64,000 nt of DNA from Actinoallomurus soli (lineage in GTDB: Bacteria; Actinomycetota; Actinomycetes; Streptosporangiales; Streptosporangiaceae), in assembly GCF_024055715.1 (NCBI RefSeq), contig NZ_JAMXMV010000014.1, positions 124,001 through 188,000 of the forward strand. Direction: 5' to 3'. Every line of letters begins with the position of its first letter. Position 1 is the stretch's first letter. Made by a program: the position numbers and the translations under genes. Below, one piece after another: positions 9,462-17,678 of this stretch. The notes under the pieces were generated by a model, which did no database searches, was not told the DNA's origin, and saw only the letters and a program-made list of their open reading frames with translations.

Positions 9462-10469
9462 TCAGCGCTGGGCGAGGTACCGGGCCGCGATGGCGCGCAG
9501 GCGGGCGTGCGTGCCGTCATAGACGGAGGTGCCGGACAGGACGCTCTTGGAAAGTTTCGCGAGCATGGTGTAGTTCGTGTCCACGACGTTGCCGGCCGGT
9601 GCGAGCCCCGCCTGGCTGACCAACTGGTACGCGTCGAGCGTGTCGAGCCCGAGCAGCCCGGCGGTCCAGGTGACCAGGTCGTGCTGGCTGATCCGGAAGG
9701 CGTCCTCCAGCGGACGGGCCGAGCCGATGGACATGACGTGGTCGTCGCTCTCCAGGCGCGGCCAGGCCGGGGCGCCCCCCTTGATCAGATCGACGACGAC
9801 GACCGTGTTCATGGCCGCCTCCACGGCCGTGCCGCACACCTCGCCCTCGCCCTGCCGGCAGTGCCCGTCGCCGATCGAGATCAGGCCACCGGGCACGTTG
9901 ACGCCGAAGTACGCGGTGGTGCCGGCGCGCAGTTCCGGGGTGTCCATGTTCCCGCCGTGCGGGCCCGGAGTGATGCTCATGATGACCTCGCCGGCGGCCG
10001 GCGCCACGCCCACCGTGCCGTGCATCGGGTCGAGCGGCAGCTCGACCTCCAGGTCACTGGAGCGCGCCTTGAACCGGCAGGTCCCGCGCGCGGAGTCGAC
10101 GTCGTACAGCCACACCCGCTCCTCGAGCGGCGGGTGCAGCATCGCCGTGGCGTGCGTCGTGGTCAGCGCTCCGAAGTGCGGGAACGTGGACGAGACGGCC
10201 CAGTTCCTGGCCGGCCGGATGTCCGCGAAGTGCACCGCGACCGTGTCGCCCGGCTCGGCGCCGGCCACGGCGATGGGGCCGGTGACCGGATTGAGGTAGG
10301 GGAACTCACAGACCTCGCTCGGCAGGTCCGCGACCGTACGGACGGCGCCGCCGAAGCAGTCCTCGGCGAACAGCTCGACCACGGTGCCCGGCTTCACGGT
10401 CAGCGCCGGGGGCCGTCCGCCGAAGGCGAAGGCGGGTTCGGCGTCCAGCGTCACGACCTCGATGCTCAC
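9462..10469 (-). CDS. Acetamidase/formamidase (FmdA/AmdA family)
   Basis: Cytoplasmic amide hydrolase releasing ammonia from formamide or short aliphatic amides, 335 residues. Family landmarks are GPHGGNMDTPEL (about 165-180) and GDGHCRQGEGEVCGTAVE (about 210-228), the latter including the cysteine and acidic residues conserved in this zinc-dependent family. It overlaps the upstream permease gene as ATGA (10466-10469), so the two are translationally coupled. The operon also contains an AmiC-like receptor, supporting amide use as nitrogen source. Confidence 0.92.
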   Translation of the reverse strand: MSIEVVTLDAEPAFAFGGRPPALTVKPGTVVELFAEDCFGGAVRTVADLPSEVCEFPYLNPVTGPIAVAGAEPGDTVAVHFADIRPARNWAVSSTFPHFGALTTTHATAMLHPPLEERVWLYDVDSARGTCRFKARSSDLEVELPLDPMHGTVGVAPAAGEVIMSITPGPHGGNMDTPELRAGTTAYFGVNVPGGLISIGDGHCRQGEGEVCGTAVEAAMNTVVVVDLIKGGAPAWPRLESDDHVMSIGSARPLEDAFRISQHDLVTWTAGLLGLDTLDAYQLVSQAGLAPAGNVVDTNYTMLAKLSKSVLSGTSVYDGTHARLRAIAARYLAQR

Positions 10470-11857
10470 TTGCTCGTCTCCTCACCGGCGATGCCCGCCA
10501 GGGCGGGCCGGCGCCGGGCGATGAGGAGCCCGACCAGCACGACCACCCCGAGGGCCAGCCACACGAAACCCATCTTCTGTGCCGCGACCTTGGCGTTGAT
10601 CACGACGTATCCGAGGATCAGGAACCCGATCGCCGGAGCGATCAGGTGACGCCACCAGTCCCGGCTGCCGGAGCGGACGACGTAGTGGACCACGACGGCG
10701 ACGTGCAGCACCAGGAACGCGGTCATGGCGCCGAAGTTCACCAGCGAGCTGAGCAGGGTGATCCCGTCGCCGCGGCTGTTCATGTACAGGCCCAGGCCCA
10801 GCGAGACCGCCGCGACCAGCAGGGTGGCGTTCACGGGCACGCGCCGCCTCGGGTGCACCTTGGCGAGGAAGCCGGGCAGTTGCCGGTCCCGCGCCATCGC
10901 GTACAGCAGCCGCGAGGTCGCGGCCTGGGCGACGAGCGAGTTGGCGAAGCCCCAGGAGACCGCGGTCGCCAGGGCCGTCAGCTTGGCCAGCCAGGCGCCG
11001 CCCGCCACCCGGGCGGCGTCGTAGAAGGCGGTGCCGCCCGGATCCCCGTGGGCGAGCAGCCCGGCCTGGTCGGGGACCAGCAGCGAGGCGACCCAGGTCT
11101 GCACGATGAACAGCACGCCGGTCAGCACGAGGGCGGCCACCATCGACCTGCCGATGGCGCGCGCCGACTCGCGGTTCTCCTCGGCCAGCGTCGAGATGCC
11201 GTCGAAGCCGAGGAAGCTGAGGACGGCGATGGACACCGCGCCGAAGACCAGGCTCCAGGAGAAGGTCGCGTGATCGTAGAGGGGCGACAGGGCGGAGCCG
11301 TGCCCCTTGCCCTGCGCGAGGGCCACGACGCCCACGACGAGGAAGAGTGCGAGGACGACCAGCTCGGCGACCAGCATGATCCGGTTGATCCTCGCGGTCA
11401 TCTCGATGCCGAGGTAGTTGACCACGGTGTTGAGCACGACGAAGGCGATCAGCCACAGCCACACGGGGATCGCGGACACGAGGGAGTTCATCGCCACGCT
11501 CGCGATCAGGTACAGCAGGCTGGGCACGAGGACGTAGTCGAGCAGGATCATCCAGCCGGACAGGAACCCGACCGGCGCCCCGATGCCCCGGCCGGCGTAG
11601 GTGTAGACCGAGCCCGCCATGGGGAACGCCCGCGACATCTGCGCGTACGAGCCGGCGGTGAACATCATGGCGAGCATCCCGATGGCGTACGCGAGGGCGA
11701 CCATGCCGCCCGAGCCCTGGAACACGCTGCCGAAGATGCCGAACGGCGCGATCGGCACCATGAAGATCAGCCCGTACACGACCAGATCCCGGAAGCTGAG
11801 CGATCGCCGCAGCTCCTGGGTGTATCCGTAACGTTCGATGCCTTCGACGTCACTCAT
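10466..11857 (-). CDS. APC-family amino acid/amide permease
   Basis: Twelve-helix secondary transporter of the amino acid-polyamine-organocation superfamily, 463 residues. The first helix region shows the family glycine-rich start (DLVVYGLIFMVPIAPFGIFGSV), followed by GSVYTYAGRGIGAPVGFLSGW and LGFDGISTLAEENR in the middle, both typical of APC permeases. GGAGGATCC precedes the ATG. Coupled to formamidase, it probably imports an amide or amine that feeds the hydrolase; the substrate is inferred from context. Confidence 0.92.
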   Translation of the reverse strand: MSDVEGIERYGYTQELRRSLSFRDLVVYGLIFMVPIAPFGIFGSVFQGSGGMVALAYAIGMLAMMFTAGSYAQMSRAFPMAGSVYTYAGRGIGAPVGFLSGWMILLDYVLVPSLLYLIASVAMNSLVSAIPVWLWLIAFVVLNTVVNYLGIEMTARINRIMLVAELVVLALFLVVGVVALAQGKGHGSALSPLYDHATFSWSLVFGAVSIAVLSFLGFDGISTLAEENRESARAIGRSMVAALVLTGVLFIVQTWVASLLVPDQAGLLAHGDPGGTAFYDAARVAGGAWLAKLTALATAVSWGFANSLVAQAATSRLLYAMARDRQLPGFLAKVHPRRRVPVNATLLVAAVSLGLGLYMNSRGDGITLLSSLVNFGAMTAFLVLHVAVVVHYVVRSGSRDWWRHLIAPAIGFLILGYVVINAKVAAQKMGFVWLALGVVVLVGLLIARRRPALAGIAGEETSK

Positions 11858-11902
11858 GGATCCTCCTCGATGGAGCGGTGCAGCGCAGCCTAGGGAATCT
11901 AC

Positions 11903-11929
11903 TTCCAGATGAAAAGGTTTTGTCTGGAA
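11903..11929. promoter_or_regulatory. Extended palindrome upstream of the permease gene
   Basis: TTCCAGA (11903-11909) and TCTGGAA (11923-11929) are exact inverse repeats, and AAAA-GG-TTTT in between extends the symmetry apart from one extra base. It begins 46 bp upstream of the permease start, inside the operon between receptor and permease genes. A MarR-type dimer, such as the product of the divergent MarR gene nearby, could bind; this is inference. Confidence 0.5.
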
Positions 11930-11932
11930 AAG

Positions 11933-11980
11933 TCAGTAGCGGGCGACCACCGTGGGTCAGTAGCGGCTGACGACCGTCAG
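11933..11980 (-). repeat. Tandem 24-bp duplication of the receptor gene's last codons
   Basis: The last eight codons of the receptor gene including its TGA (11957-11980, encoding LTVVSRY-stop) are followed directly by a diverged copy (11933-11956, encoding PTVVARY-stop in the same frame). About three quarters of bases match. The result is two in-frame stops 24 bp apart. It looks like replication slippage followed by drift. Confidence 0.7.
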
Positions 11981-13072
11981 ATCGAGCCCGTCCGCCCTGG
12001 CCAGGTAACCGCCGGCCCGCGGCGGGCCGAGCGGCGCGGCCGCCCACGCCCTCCGCGCGTCCGGCTCCCCGGGCGCGTTCAGCAGGAGGCCGGCGGCCGC
12101 CTTGACCCGTCGCGGATCCAGCGCGCCGTACGCCGCGAGGGCCGCCGCCAGGTGGACGCCGTCGTACAGGCCCTCCGCGTAGACGTCCAGCACCGGAGCG
12201 TGGCCGCCGAGCTCGGCTCGGTAGCGCTCGGCGAGGGCGATCCGCCGCTCGCCGTCCTGACCGGCGAACGACCGCATCGCGGAGTACAGCTCGCCCGTGT
12301 CGTCGCCGCCGATGGCCAGCAGGCCGTTCATTTCGAGCGACCCGGACAGCCGGATCACCCGGGAGGCCGGACCGGACGACGCGAACACCCGGTTGAACCG
12401 GACGAGGTCCCGTCCGACGAGGCTGACCAGGACCGCGTCGGCACGCACCCGGAGCAACGCGTCCACGGCCTCCTCGGCTCCCGTCCCCACGACCGGTTCG
12501 AACGGCAGGAGACGGTCGAGGACCACGTCGGCTCCGATCGACCGGATCAGCCGGGCGGCCACGCGGTGCACCGAACGCGGCCAGATGTAGTCGCTGCCCA
12601 CCAGCGCCCACCGCCGGGGCCGCCGGTGTTCGGTCAGCCAGCGCAGCGCGGGCGCCAGCTGGTCCGCCGGTGAGCCGCCCAGCAGGACCACGCCCTGTCT
12701 CCGCGCGCCGCCCTCCTGCGGCGGCGTGAAGAAGTAGGCCGACCGGCGGGCGATCGCAGCCTCGACGGCCCGGTGCACATCGCTCGTGTGGTAGCCGACG
12801 AAGGCCTGCACGAGCCCGGCGTCGGCGAGCAGGCCGGCGTCCCGCGCCACCTCCTGTGGCCGTCGGCCGGCGTCGACCAGGACGAGCTCGACGGGCCGCC
12901 CGGCCGCGGTCACCTCGCCCGCGGCCAGGCAGGCGGCGGAGAGCCCGGAGGGCCCGGTCAGGCCGAGGGGCCCCGACAGCGGCAGCAACAGGCCGAGCCG
13001 CAGTACCGAGGGATCGGGCCCCGCGACCAGGAGCTCCGCGGTGTCCCGTACGACCGCCAAGCCGCCGTTCAC
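11957..13072 (-). CDS. Leu/amide-binding-type receptor without signal peptide (AmiC-like)
   Basis: 371-residue member of the type I periplasmic-binding fold seen in AmiC, UrtA and LivJ (LRLGLLLPLSGPLGLTGPSGLSAACLAAGEV at about 21-52; VGYHTSDVHRA; GSDYIWPRSVHRVAARLI). Unlike transporter receptors it has no signal sequence, lipobox or membrane helix, and no ABC permease genes lie nearby. That fits a cytoplasmic amide sensor such as Pseudomonas AmiC, which controls AmiR; no AmiR homologue is visible here. The GTG at 13072 lacks a clear ribosome site. Divergent from MarR with a 45-bp gap, and followed by permease and formamidase. Confidence 0.8.
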   Translation of the reverse strand: MNGGLAVVRDTAELLVAGPDPSVLRLGLLLPLSGPLGLTGPSGLSAACLAAGEVTAAGRPVELVLVDAGRRPQEVARDAGLLADAGLVQAFVGYHTSDVHRAVEAAIARRSAYFFTPPQEGGARRQGVVLLGGSPADQLAPALRWLTEHRRPRRWALVGSDYIWPRSVHRVAARLIRSIGADVVLDRLLPFEPVVGTGAEEAVDALLRVRADAVLVSLVGRDLVRFNRVFASSGPASRVIRLSGSLEMNGLLAIGGDDTGELYSAMRSFAGQDGERRIALAERYRAELGGHAPVLDVYAEGLYDGVHLAAALAAYGALDPRRVKAAAGLLLNAPGEPDARRAWAAAPLGPPRAGGYLARADGLDLTVVSRY

Positions 13073-13117
13073 CCGACAAGTATGCTCTCCGCAACGGACG
13101 ACGGCGGAAGGCGCAAC

Positions 13118-13561
13118 GTGTCGAATCAGAGCGAGACGGCCCTGCCCGCCGCCACGGCCGACCTCGTCGATCTGCTCACCCGCACCCAGCGCGCCCTCGC
13201 CCGGGATCTCGGTGCCGTGCTGGAGGATGAGGGCACGTCCGTCGACCAGTGGCGGGTGCTGCGCGCGCTCGACGGCGCGGAGGGCCGCTCGATGGGCGAG
13301 CTCGCGGCGGACGTCGAGATCCCGCATCCCACCCTGACCCGGATCGTCGACACCCTGGTCGACTCCGCCTACCTTTACCGCTCCCAGTCGGCCAGGGACC
13401 GCAGGCGCGTCTCCGTGCACGTGTCCGACCTCGGCCGCCGCAAGCTGCGCCGGCTGGACGCGCTGGCCGTCGCGCACGAACAGGCGATGGCCGCCCGCCT
13501 CGGCCCGGACACGGTCGCGACCCTGTCAGCCATGCTCCGGTCCGTACGCGAGCGGCTCTGA
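13118..13561 (+). CDS. MarR-family transcriptional regulator
   Basis: Winged-helix repressor, 147 residues. The recognition region MGELAADVEIPHPTLTRIVDTLVDSAYLYRSQSARDRRRVSVHVSDLGRR has the MarR wing motif DRR. The GTG at 13118 with GGAAGG seven bases upstream is preferred over the ATG at 13082, which would leave only 9 bp to the divergent receptor start. Its position between the amide receptor/permease/formamidase operon and an amidohydrolase gene makes it the likely regulator of both. Confidence 0.9.
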   Translation: MSNQSETALPAATADLVDLLTRTQRALARDLGAVLEDEGTSVDQWRVLRALDGAEGRSMGELAADVEIPHPTLTRIVDTLVDSAYLYRSQSARDRRRVSVHVSDLGRRKLRRLDALAVAHEQAMAARLGPDTVATLSAMLRSVRERL

Positions 13562-13700
13562 TCCGGCTGCGGGCCGCGTCACCGGCCTGCCTCCATCAGG
13601 CCGCCAGGGCCCGACGGAGGAACCGGAATCCCCTGACGCGGCGCTTCTTATCGCCACTCCTACCGTGACGGCACCTGTCACCCGAGCCTGTGAGAGCCAG

Positions 13701-15269
13701 ATGAGCATCCGCGTGTACCGCAACGCCGCCATCCACACCGGAGACGGCGGCAGGCCGCCGGCCCGGGCCATGGCCGTGGAGGGCGAGCGTCTGCTGGCCG
13801 TCGGCGCGGAGGCGGAGGTGCGCGAGGCCGCGGGGCCGACGGCGGAGCTGATCGACCTGGAGGGCGCCGCGGTGCTCCCCGGCCTGTACGACGCCCACAT
13901 CCACACCGCGCAGTACGCCCAGAGCCTGGGCGCGGTCGACCTGCGCGACGCGCGCTCCCTCGACGACGCGCTGGCGAGGGTGGCCGCGTACGCGGCGCGG
14001 CTGCGACCGGGCGCATGGCTGTTCGGCGGCCGGTGGAACAGCAACACCTGGGACCCGCCGGCGCAACCGGACCGGTACGCGCTGGACTCGGTCTGCCCCG
14101 AGCTGCCGGTCGCGCTGCCCAACGCCGACGGTCACACGGTGTGGGCCAACTCCGCGGCCCTGCGGCTGGCCGGCATCGACGCCGGCACCCCCGACCCGAT
14201 CGGCGGCGAGATCGTCCGGGACGCGAACGGGGAGCCGACCGGCATTCTGCGCGAGTCGTCGTCCTACCCGCTGCGCGACCTCATGGTCTCCGCCGACCTG
14301 TGCGACCGGCTTCGCGCCGCGCAGGAGGAGCTCCTCGGATTCGGCCTGACCAGCGTGCACGACATCGACGGCGAGGACTGCCGGGACGCCTACCTGCGAC
14401 TGCGAGCGGTGGGCGAGCTGAAGCTGCGCGTGCACAAGGCGATCCCGATGGACCACCTGGAGGCGGCCATCGCCGAGGGCCGCCGTACCGGGCAGGGCGA
14501 CGACTGGTTCCGCACCGGACCCGTGAAGATCTTCAGCGACGGGGCGCTGGGCTCGCACACCTGCCACATGAGTGAGGCCTTCGCCGGCGAGGAGGGCAAC
14601 GCCGGCATCGCCGTCACGCCGTACGACGACCTGGTCAGGCTGTTCGCCAGAGCCGCCGGCGCCGGCATCGCGGTGGCCACGCACGCCATCGGCGATCAGG
14701 CCAACCACCTGGTCATCGACGCGTACGAGGCGATCGGCCGCAGCGCGGGGCTGCGGCACCGCATCGAGCACGCCCAGCACCTGCGGCCCGGCGACCTGCC
14801 CAGGATGGCCGGGCTCGGCGTCGTCGCCTCGATGCAGCCCGTCCACTGCACGAGCGACATCGACCTGGTCGACTCCCTGCTGACCGGCCGGGAGCTGGCC
14901 TCCTATGCCTGGCGCGGGATGCTGGACGCCGGCGTTCCGCTGGCCTTCGGCTCCGACGCTCCCATCGAGCACCCGAACCCGTTCGCCGCGCTGTACGCCG
15001 CGGTGACCCGCACCCGCACCGACGGCACCCCGGCCGGCGGCTGGCAGCCCGGGCAGCGGCTGACCATGGCCGAGGCCATCGCCGCCCACACCGTGGGCGC
15101 GGCCTACGCCGCGGGCGAGGAGAACGACAAGGGCGTCCTCGCGCCGGGCAGGCTCGCCGACTTCATCGCGGTGGACACCGACCCCTACCGGGAGCCGGCG
15201 GACGCGGTGCTGCGCACCAAGGTCCTGACCACCGTCGTCGGCGGCGACGTCCGCTGGCGGCGCATCTGA
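13701..15269 (+). CDS. Amidohydrolase, YtcJ-like
   Basis: 522-residue metal-dependent hydrolase of the amidohydrolase superfamily (amidohydrolase family 3). Visible metal-site and family motifs are DAHIHTAQY (about 70-78), KIFSDGALGSHTCHMSE (about 275-291), ATHAIGD, HRIEHAQHL and FGSDAPIEHPNPF. The ATG at 13701 follows GAGAG; an upstream in-frame GTG is possible. Family members hydrolyse N-acylated or cyclic amides, but natural substrates are mostly unknown. Its location beside the MarR gene suggests it belongs to the amide/nitrogen-scavenging set. Confidence 0.88.
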   Translation: MSIRVYRNAAIHTGDGGRPPARAMAVEGERLLAVGAEAEVREAAGPTAELIDLEGAAVLPGLYDAHIHTAQYAQSLGAVDLRDARSLDDALARVAAYAARLRPGAWLFGGRWNSNTWDPPAQPDRYALDSVCPELPVALPNADGHTVWANSAALRLAGIDAGTPDPIGGEIVRDANGEPTGILRESSSYPLRDLMVSADLCDRLRAAQEELLGFGLTSVHDIDGEDCRDAYLRLRAVGELKLRVHKAIPMDHLEAAIAEGRRTGQGDDWFRTGPVKIFSDGALGSHTCHMSEAFAGEEGNAGIAVTPYDDLVRLFARAAGAGIAVATHAIGDQANHLVIDAYEAIGRSAGLRHRIEHAQHLRPGDLPRMAGLGVVASMQPVHCTSDIDLVDSLLTGRELASYAWRGMLDAGVPLAFGSDAPIEHPNPFAALYAAVTRTRTDGTPAGGWQPGQRLTMAEAIAAHTVGAAYAAGEENDKGVLAPGRLADFIAVDTDPYREPADAVLRTKVLTTVVGGDVRWRRI

Positions 15270-15371
15270 GGGAACGCCCTTGGCCGGACCGCCGAGGCGG
15301 CGCACGCGCTCGGCGGGGCGAGGGGCCACACGGCGGCCGCCGGCAAGGCGCTCCGCCATTCTGACAGAGCC

Positions 15372-15404
15372 CTTAACGGAAGGTTCGCGCGCACTTAACC
15401 GGGC
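15372..15404 (+). promoter_or_regulatory. PHO-box-like triple 11-bp direct repeats
   Basis: Three contiguous 11-mers, CTTAACGGAAG, GTTCGCGCGCA and CTTAACCGGGC, align with the actinobacterial PhoP repeat (GTTCACC-rich 11-mers), keeping the TT and C positions. They lie about 86-118 bp before a secreted phosphoesterase gene, a classic Pho-regulon type. A separate GTTCAC is at 15430-15435. The match is degenerate, so this is tentative. Confidence 0.4.
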
Positions 15405-15489
15405 CTCGCTTCTCAGCCACGTTTCCGGCGTTCACACTCTGGCGGGGCACCGCCCCAGGGCCCCGCACCCGACCCCTCCGGAGGTCCCC

Positions 15490-16368
15490 GTGACCGGAAG
15501 AAGAGCCGCCCGCCGCACCCTCGCCGCCCTCGCGTCCGCTCTCGGCCTCGCCGCCGCGGCCGGCGTGTGGGCCGGGACCGGTGGCACCGCGAACGCCGCG
15601 GGCAGCGTCCCGACTCCCGACCACACCGTGGTCGTGATGATGGAGAACCACGCCTACAGCCAGGTCATCGGCAGTTCCAGCGCGCCGTACATCAACTCCC
15701 TCAAGAGCGGCGGCGCCGTCCTCACCGCCTCCTACGCCATCACCCACCCCAGCCAGCCCAACTACTTCGCCATCTTCTCCGGCTCGACACAGGGCATCAC
15801 GGACGACAGCTGCTACACCCCCGGGTTCAGTTCCGCCCCGAACCTCGCGTCCGAACTGGCGGCGGCGGGCAAGTCCTGGGCCAGCTACAACGAATCGCTG
15901 CCGAGCCAGGGCTCGACCACGTGCAGCAGCGGCGAGTACGCCCGCAAGCACAACCCGTGGTTCGGGTTCAGCAACGTCCCGACCTCGACGGCGATGACGT
16001 TCGGCCAGTTCCCGACCGACTACACGACCCTGCCCAGGGTCTCCTTCGTCATCCCGAACCTGTGCGACGACATGCACGACTGCTCGGTCTCGACCGGTGA
16101 CACGTGGCTGAAGAACAACCTCGGCGCGTACGCGACCTGGGCCAAGACGCACAACAGCGTCCTCATCGTCACCTTCGACGAGGACAACAGCCTCAGCGGC
16201 AACCACATCCCCACCGTGCTGTACGGGCAGCCGGTGCTCGCGGGCAGCAGCTCCGGCATCCACTACAACCACTACAACGTCCTGCGCACGATCGAGGACA
16301 TGTACGGCACCTCCCACGCCGGGAACGCGGCCTCCGCGACCGACATCACCGGCATCTGGGCGAGCTGA
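15490..16368 (+). CDS. Secreted phosphoesterase (acid phosphatase/phospholipase C superfamily)
   Basis: 292-residue exported phosphoesterase. Residues 1-37 form a twin-arginine-looking signal (GRRAARRT then a hydrophobic core, ANA-A). The mature part starts with HTVVVMMENHAYSQV, whose ENH supplies metal ligands, then SQPNYFAIFSGSTQGI, where a Thr/Ser nucleophile is expected, and VLIVTFDEDN near the C-terminus, all typical of this superfamily. GTG 15490 is preceded by GGAGG at ideal spacing. The role is probably phosphate scavenging from organic phosphate outside the cell; PHO-box-like repeats upstream support this. Confidence 0.88.
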   Translation: MTGRRAARRTLAALASALGLAAAAGVWAGTGGTANAAGSVPTPDHTVVVMMENHAYSQVIGSSSAPYINSLKSGGAVLTASYAITHPSQPNYFAIFSGSTQGITDDSCYTPGFSSAPNLASELAAAGKSWASYNESLPSQGSTTCSSGEYARKHNPWFGFSNVPTSTAMTFGQFPTDYTTLPRVSFVIPNLCDDMHDCSVSTGDTWLKNNLGAYATWAKTHNSVLIVTFDEDNSLSGNHIPTVLYGQPVLAGSSSGIHYNHYNVLRTIEDMYGTSHAGNAASATDITGIWAS

Positions 16369-16400
16369 CCACAGGGACGTCGCCGACAGCGGCGGCGTGG

Positions 16401-16435
16401 CCGTGGCCCGGGACGCGCTGCGTTCCGGGCCACGG
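16401..16435. terminator. Strong hairpin between converging genes
   Basis: CCGTGGCCCGGGAC (16401-16414) pairs with GTTCCGGGCCACGG (16422-16435), a 14-bp stem with one G-U pair and a 7-nt loop. It lies between the convergent phosphoesterase and radical SAM genes, so it can serve as terminator, more likely for the phosphoesterase gene ending 32 bp upstream. No U-tract is present, which is normal in actinomycetes. The rest of the 236-bp gap holds nothing recognisable. Confidence 0.65.
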
Positions 16436-16604
16436 GCCGTTCACCGTCGGCACCTGCGTGGCCGTCACCGGCGTGCTGGTGCTGCCGCTGTTCGTGCCCG
16501 GACGGTCCGGACGGACCACGGAGCCCGCATCGGGTCACCGCCCCGCGTCCCGGTCGCCGCCCTCGCCCCCCTGCGTTCGGCCGGCCGACGGCTGCGGGAG
16601 CCGG

Positions 16605-17612
16605 TCACAGGAGGGTGAGCTGCTCGGGCTCGGGGGAACGATGGGGCACGGGCGGGGGTGTGCGCAGGCGGCGGACGCCTCGGCGCCGGCCGATGCCGTG
16701 TTCGTCGGCGAGTTCCTTGACGCGTTGGGCGATGCGGTGCTGGTAGTCCTTCGGCGCGTACGCCCCGCGGCCGTACAGGCGCTCGTAGGGGGCGACGAGT
16801 TCGGGGTGGTGGTCGCGGAGCCAGCGGGTGAACCACTCGCGGGCACCGGGGCGCAGGTGCAGGACGATCGGCGAGACGGAGGTGGCCCCCGCCTCGGCGA
16901 TCCGGCGTACGGCCGCCTCCAGCTGTCGTGGGGTGTCGGTGAGGTAGGGGACGATCGGGCCCATCAGGACGCCGCAGCCGACGCCGTGGTCGTTCAGCGT
17001 CGCGCAGACCTCGAGGCGTTTGAGCGGGCCGGGCGTGCCAGGCTCGAGCAGCCGCCACAGGTCCTTGTCGACGAAGCCGACCGACACGGCCGTGCCGACC
17101 TCGGTGCGGTCGGCGGCCTCCTCCAGCAGCGGCAGGTCGCGCAGGATCAGCGAGCCCTTGGTCAGGATGGAGAAGGGGTTCGCCGCGTCCCGCAGTGCCT
17201 CGATGATGCCCGGCATCAGCCGGTAACGGCCCTCCGCCCGCTGGTAGCAGTCGACGTTGGTGCCCATCGCGATGTGCTCCCCGGCCCATCTCGGCGCGGC
17301 GAGCTCCCGGCGCACCAGCTCCGGAGCGTTCACCTTCACCACGATCTGCGAATCGAAATCCCGCCCTGTGTCGAAATCGAGGTACTTATGGGTGTTCCTG
17401 GCGAAACAGTAGACACACGCATGGCTGCATCCCCGATAGGGGTTGATCGTCCAGCGGAACGGGACGCGTGAGGCGGCCGGGACCCGGTTGATGATCGACT
17501 TGGCCCGGATCTCGTGAAAGGTGATCCCGCGGAACTCCGGGGTGTCGACCGTGACCGGGCTGCCGAACAGCCCGGGGTCCTCGCCGTCCAGCGCCAACGC
17601 ATCCCAACGCAT
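16605..17612 (-). CDS. Rv2578c-family radical SAM protein
   Basis: 335-residue radical S-adenosylmethionine protein. The 4Fe-4S motif CSHACVYC gives C62, C66 and C69, following NPYRGC, which is the signature of this SplB-like actinobacterial group. AMGTNVDCYQRAE and ILTKGSLILRDLPLL are further conserved barrel segments. The family is conserved in actinobacteria (mycobacterial Rv2578c) but its reaction is unknown. Monocistronic between two convergently or independently transcribed genes. Confidence 0.9.
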   Translation of the reverse strand: MRWDALALDGEDPGLFGSPVTVDTPEFRGITFHEIRAKSIINRVPAASRVPFRWTINPYRGCSHACVYCFARNTHKYLDFDTGRDFDSQIVVKVNAPELVRRELAAPRWAGEHIAMGTNVDCYQRAEGRYRLMPGIIEALRDAANPFSILTKGSLILRDLPLLEEAADRTEVGTAVSVGFVDKDLWRLLEPGTPGPLKRLEVCATLNDHGVGCGVLMGPIVPYLTDTPRQLEAAVRRIAEAGATSVSPIVLHLRPGAREWFTRWLRDHHPELVAPYERLYGRGAYAPKDYQHRIAQRVKELADEHGIGRRRGVRRLRTPPPVPHRSPEPEQLTLL

Positions 17613-17678
17613 GGTCCCACCCTAGAACATGCGTTCGATGATGTCTCCGTCGGCATCCGAACGGCGGGCGGTGACCGC

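Noticed and set aside
12773-13117. Longer N-terminus for the MarR regulator
   Set aside because: It would overlap the divergent receptor gene and lacks similarity to MarR proteins; a good ribosome site precedes GTG 13118.
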